Assembly: GCA_934613645.1 (NCBI GenBank)
Contig: CAKTTC010000015.1
Coordinates: 1 to 52,560 of the forward strand
Source of the DNA: an uncultured Opitutales bacterium
GTDB lineage: Bacteria; Verrucomicrobiota; Verrucomicrobiia; Opitutales; Intestinicryptomonadaceae
Length of the DNA: 52,560 bases
Direction: 5' to 3'
Below, piece by piece: positions 49,518 through 52,560 of the stretch. A program made the position numbers and the translations under genes. The notes beneath the pieces are model-generated. The model saw only the letters and a program-made list of their open reading frames with translations, had not been told where the DNA came from and searched no databases. Every line of letters begins with the position of its first letter. The first letter of the stretch is position 1.

Positions 49518-51025
49518 TAAAAATTGAGCCTCTTTCGGCGGTAAATCCGTCGACCTACAACCCGCGAACTGCCGACCCGAAGCGGCTTGATTTGATTGAA
49601 CTTTCGCTCCGCAAATTGGGATTCATTGCGCCCATTTACGCCGACGCAAACGGCGAAATTCTTTCGGGCCACCAACGCCATTTTGTGGCAACGCGAATGG
49701 GCGTAAAAAATGTTCCCGTTTTCAGGATTCCGCCGATGGAATTGGAAAAGCGCAAGGCGTTGAACATAGTCTTTAACCGTGCTACAAACGACGGCGACAT
49801 TTGCCAGACACCCGAAAAGGCTAAGCGCATTCTGGAAAGTCTAAATCTCTCGGAACTCGCCGAAAATATTCAAGACAAGGAGTTGGAGAGTAGAGACTTT
49901 TTCAGATGCGCCTACCCTGCGAAGGTGTCGGTTGCAAAGCTTTGTAAGATAAATTCAGGGCGATGGATTCAATACGCAAAGAGCATTGCCAGAACTCTTC
50001 GCAAGGCTGGAATTGTTATGCCGATTGTCTGCACACCCGACGGTAAAGTTATAAACGGAATCGGGCGTTTGGAAATGCTTGCCGAACTTAAAGTCGACAC
50101 TTGCGATGTAGTCGATATTTCCGAAGACGAGGCGAAGTTTGCCAACGCTATGATGAACCTGCTTACGATGGAGTTCGACATTCACACGCGCTACGCTGAT
50201 TTGCTTCGCTATAATTCGTTTCGCCGCGCAAGACGTGTTCGCGAAGAATTGGGGCACGGCTTTGTGTTCGCCGTTCACGGCAACAAACCCTGCCACAGTT
50301 TCGATATTTTCGATAAATCGCAACAGGCGAAATGGCGCAAGGAACACGGAAATTCAATTCTCGACTTCGGCGCGGGACACCTTACGGAGACGAATATTTT
50401 GAAGTCTGCAGGCTTTGACTGCATTCCGTTCGAACCGTATCACATAAGCGTTTCAGAAATCGACAAGGAAAAGTCGCTTGCGATTTCAAGGGATTTTCTA
50501 AACGCCGTCGCAAACGGCAAAGAATTTACAAGCATATTCATTTCAAGCGTGTTAAACTCAGTTCCTTTCGCAAAGGATAGAGAACACATAGTTTGCATTT
50601 GCGCCGCGTTGTGCCGCCCGTTTACAAAGCTTTACGCCTGTGCTTCGTCGACGGCGGAAACTGGTTATAGGCAGGTAAACGGCAAGGCTTTTCATAATGA
50701 GTCGAACGCGGGCAATATCGCCTTTCGCCTTGAATACGAATCGGGAGTTCGCATTGGCGACTTTCAGGACAAGCCGAAAGTCCAGAAATACCACACGAAA
50801 AAGGAATTCTACGAACTCTTTTCGCCGTTTTTTAGAAACGTTCAGATTTCGGAAATGACAGGCAACGTAAACGCCAAGTGCGAAAATGTAAGGCGCATTC
50901 CGTGGGAACGCCTCGAAGAAGCGTTGAGATTTGAATTCAATCTGCCTTATCCTGACGGCTCTCGTATGGGATTGGTAGATGAGGCAATTTCGGCATTCAA
51001 GCATCGCTATGAAATACTTGGTTGA
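49514..51025 (+). CDS. Double ParB-like domain / SAM methyltransferase fusion
   Basis: 503 residues in three parts. ParB-like domain 1 (about 1-90) has YNPRTADPKRLDLIELSLRK and ILSGHQRHFVATRMG. ParB-like domain 2 (about 136-220) has VINGIGRLEMLAELKVDTC. A Rossmann methyltransferase-like domain (about 225-503) has SILDFGAGHLTETNI at 281-295 (SAM motif I), an acidic FEPYH at the end of the next strand, and SSVLNSVP. No NPPY or PC motif of a DNA base methyltransferase was seen, so the methyl acceptor is unclear. It could mark phage DNA or a nucleotide to escape host restriction. It overlaps the gene for the second HAD-like protein. Confidence 0.83.
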   Translation: MIKIEPLSAVNPSTYNPRTADPKRLDLIELSLRKLGFIAPIYADANGEILSGHQRHFVATRMGVKNVPVFRIPPMELEKRKALNIVFNRATNDGDICQTPEKAKRILESLNLSELAENIQDKELESRDFFRCAYPAKVSVAKLCKINSGRWIQYAKSIARTLRKAGIVMPIVCTPDGKVINGIGRLEMLAELKVDTCDVVDISEDEAKFANAMMNLLTMEFDIHTRYADLLRYNSFRRARRVREELGHGFVFAVHGNKPCHSFDIFDKSQQAKWRKEHGNSILDFGAGHLTETNILKSAGFDCIPFEPYHISVSEIDKEKSLAISRDFLNAVANGKEFTSIFISSVLNSVPFAKDREHIVCICAALCRPFTKLYACASSTAETGYRQVNGKAFHNESNAGNIAFRLEYESGVRIGDFQDKPKVQKYHTKKEFYELFSPFFRNVQISEMTGNVNAKCENVRRIPWERLEEALRFEFNLPYPDGSRMGLVDEAISAFKHRYEILG

Positions 51026-51443
51026 TTTAAACTATACGCTTGTTGGGAATTCCCCAAAATGGGGAGAGCCGCGCATTGCGCCGTTTTCAAGGCAGATTGC
51101 GCAAGAAACATACCGACAGTGGCTTGTTGATTTTCTGCGGGATAAATACGCTATTCTTATAACTGCAAGACCTAACAGATACAAAGAACAAACGCTTGTG
51201 AGGATTTTATCCCAGACAAATTGGCAACCGCAGGAAGCGTATTTTGCAGAAATTTCCGCTACTCCACCCGAAATCAAAGAAGACCTATTGTTGCGGTATA
51301 TCTTCCCAAAGCACGGTAAAAATGGCGCGGATTTCTTCGGCATTGAAAGCAATCCGAAGACTCGGGCGATGTATGGAAAATATGATATAGAATCGCTATG
51401 TTTTGCCGATTTTAAGAAACAAACCGTTGACAAATTCGGATAA
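51009..51443 (+). CDS. HAD-like phosphatase-fold protein, copy 2
   Basis: 144 residues from the ATG at 51009, which restores the MKYLVDLNYTLV start matching copy 1; an upstream in-frame start at 50979 is less likely. Shared blocks with 48439-48855 are DLNxTLV, ETYRQWLV, LITARP, TNWQP-EAYFAEI and GIESNPKTRA. The second Asp of the HAD motif is Asn in both. It overlaps the end of the ParB-methyltransferase gene by 17 bases. Confidence 0.7.
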   Translation: MKYLVDLNYTLVGNSPKWGEPRIAPFSRQIAQETYRQWLVDFLRDKYAILITARPNRYKEQTLVRILSQTNWQPQEAYFAEISATPPEIKEDLLLRYIFPKHGKNGADFFGIESNPKTRAMYGKYDIESLCFADFKKQTVDKFG

Positions 51444-51455
51444 AAGGAAGAGATT

Positions 51456-51626
51456 ATGGGTATGACAATGATAGCAACACAGACAGAAGAAGAAATCCAA
51501 CGTCAAGTGCGCGTTATCAGAGATGCCGCGCGAATTATTCGCCGTAGTCGGAGTAAGACCGACGCTTTTTTAAGGGCTATCGACCCAGACCTTGATAAAC
51601 GTAAGAAGGCGAAGAAAAGTAAATAA
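51456..51626 (+). CDS. Small basic protein, possible partner of the ADP-ribosyltransferase-like gene
   Basis: 56 residues (MGMTMIATQTEEEIQRQVRV...), with AAGGAAG seven bases before the ATG. The protein is helical and basic, ending DLDKRKKAKKSK. Its TAA is followed directly by the ATG of the next gene, so the two are tightly coupled. The size and arrangement suit an antitoxin or regulatory partner, but no antitoxin family was recognised. Confidence 0.6.
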   Translation: MGMTMIATQTEEEIQRQVRVIRDAARIIRRSRSKTDAFLRAIDPDLDKRKKAKKSK

Positions 51627-52274
51627 ATGAATTCTTCGCTCATACTTACTGGCTATCACGGTTGCGATATAGCGACGGCGTATGACGTTGTTCTGGATGG
51701 AAATTTGAATCCGAGTCGAAATACATACGACTGGTTGGGGAATGGCGTTTATTTTTGGGAAGACGATATTGAAAGAGCCTATGACTGGGCAGAATATGTT
51801 TCGGCGAATCCCAAACTTTTTCACAACAAAATAGAACACCCTTGCGTTGTCGGCGCAGTAATCGAGTTGAAAAACCATCTCGATTTGACTATTTCAAGCG
51901 CAAGGCAGGTCGTAAGAGAAGCATACAACAACATTTCGGAAATCTACGCCGAAAAGGGTTTGGAATTGCCCAAAAATCGCAAATCGTCAAAAGGCGACGA
52001 CTATTTGAAGATTCGCGAACTCGACTGCTTGGTTATAAATTCGATAAACGAGTTTAGAAAAGCCAAGAAAGAACCGCTTATTGATGTCATTCGCGCTCCG
52101 TTTTTGGAGGGTGAACCTCTATATACAGGGGCTTCTTTTATGAACGAGACTCATATCCAAATTTGCGTAAAAGACCTATCTGCAATTAGGGGATATTTTA
52201 TTCCGCCGCAATTCAAGAGTATGTTTAAGAACGCAAAAATTCCGAATTGGGATAAGGTTCTCGGAGAATATTAA
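51627..52274 (+). CDS. ADP-ribosyltransferase-like protein
   Basis: 215 residues. TGYHGCDIATAYDVV (about 8-22) and DWLGNGVYFWEDDIERAYDWAE (35-56) match the pattern of ADP-ribosyltransferase-fold proteins: a YHG histidine motif, then a Gly-x-(V/I)YF(W) block that lines the NAD pocket. A late glutamate in NETHIQIC could complete an H-Y-E set. It may modify a host protein, or act as the toxin of a pair with the small gene just before it. The assignment comes from motif pattern only. Confidence 0.65.
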   Translation: MNSSLILTGYHGCDIATAYDVVLDGNLNPSRNTYDWLGNGVYFWEDDIERAYDWAEYVSANPKLFHNKIEHPCVVGAVIELKNHLDLTISSARQVVREAYNNISEIYAEKGLELPKNRKSSKGDDYLKIRELDCLVINSINEFRKAKKEPLIDVIRAPFLEGEPLYTGASFMNETHIQICVKDLSAIRGYFIPPQFKSMFKNAKIPNWDKVLGEY

Positions 52275-52297
52275 ATTTTGACATTCCGCCGTCTTGT

Positions 52298-52560
52298 ATG
52301 GAATTGCATACGGACGACAGGATTATTTCGCGGCAGAGCAACTGGGTGTTTGACGAGCACGTCGCGCCCGAATTCGACAAGCACGTCAGAAAGAGCGTGC
52401 CCAACTACGTTCACGTTCAGGATTTGGCGGAAACATTTTCCGACTGGTTTACATACCCCGATTCAACGGTAATCGACTTCGGAGCTTCCACAGGCGAAAC
52501 CCTGCGCAGAATAAAACGCCGCCACTCAAAAACGCTCAACCTAATCGGCTACGACAATTC
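52298..52560 (+). CDS. SAM-dependent methyltransferase, cut by the window end
   Basis: 87 codons are visible, starting MELHTDDRIISRQSNWVF at an ATG that follows a TTTTGACA box by 14 bases, as for three other phage genes. VIDFGASTGETLRRI (about 56-70) is a SAM-binding motif I, and LIGYDNS follows with the acidic residue that binds the ribose. The type of substrate cannot be judged from the fragment. The reading frame is open at the right edge. Confidence 0.75.
   Translation, partial: MELHTDDRIISRQSNWVFDEHVAPEFDKHVRKSVPNYVHVQDLAETFSDWFTYPDSTVIDFGASTGETLRRIKRRHSKTLNLIGYDN

Noticed and set aside
29877..52560. Self-targeting of the prophage by the CRISPR spacers
   Set aside because: Peptides translated from the spacers (for example KNKVGFAYVP and VEEYLANYPSP) do not occur among the window's proteins; a nucleotide search would be needed for a firm answer.

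Overview
The window looks like a chromosomal segment of an anaerobic, saccharolytic, probably gut-associated bacterium. The set of genes fits the Verrucomicrobiota (Opitutales-like) or a neighbouring PVC lineage, but no ribosomal RNA is present to confirm this. The chromosomal part is visibly GC-rich. It carries a propionate-forming succinate pathway with a sodium-pumping biotin decarboxylase, NADP-type glutamate dehydrogenase, secreted polysaccharide-degrading enzymes and many intergenic palindromes.

Layout. 1-3570: intergenic palindromes, a methanogen-type thiazole synthase, and a pabB-pabC fusion followed by pabA. 3648-7586: tRNA-Phe, a secreted beta-rich protein and an M3 oligopeptidase. 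7646-7812: a small inverted-repeat element. 7927-14013: a minus-strand fermentation block with a CoA-transferase, methylmalonyl-CoA decarboxylase subunits (beta, biotin carrier, small membrane subunit, carboxyltransferase) and methylmalonyl-CoA epimerase; together these convert methylmalonyl-CoA to propionyl-CoA with Na+ export and recycle CoA onto succinate. 14264-22245: a minus-strand run rho, exbD, exbB, leuD, a three-domain acyl-ACP synthetase/ACP/acyltransferase, tgt and purB. 22546-29002: gdhA, a glycosidase with its DeoR regulator, a tandem palindrome array, a membrane protein and a GH28-like enzyme. 29877-30773: a type I-C-like CRISPR array with no cas genes in view. 31329-33683: an HNH-like orphan gene, stand-alone coaB and a CDF cation exporter.

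From 33869 to the right edge lies a prophage integrated at the 3' end of a tRNA-Ser(CGA). It has a tyrosine integrase; a minus-strand restriction-modification cassette whose specificity gene carries a G10 tract; a decayed second copy of the integrase start; and a replication block (exonuclease-like protein, RuvC-like resolvase, SF2 helicase, PriCT-2/primase-helicase split by a frameshift, iteron-like origin). Further right are a self-contained AT-rich cargo gene with its own promoter and terminator, a small-terminase-like gene, and a cluster of ParB-like proteins, two HAD-like paralogues, an ADP-ribosyltransferase-like protein with a small partner, and a methyltransferase cut off by the window edge. 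No large terminase, portal or capsid gene is visible, so the element continues beyond 52560.

Most interesting: the AT-rich cargo gene resembling pPIWI-associated nucleases (45348-46190); the putatively phase-variable, frame-split restriction-modification system; the iteron cluster behind the primase-helicase; a tRNA-guanine transglycosylase lacking its zinc-binding cysteines; and a decarboxylase beta subunit with a roughly 155-residue insert.
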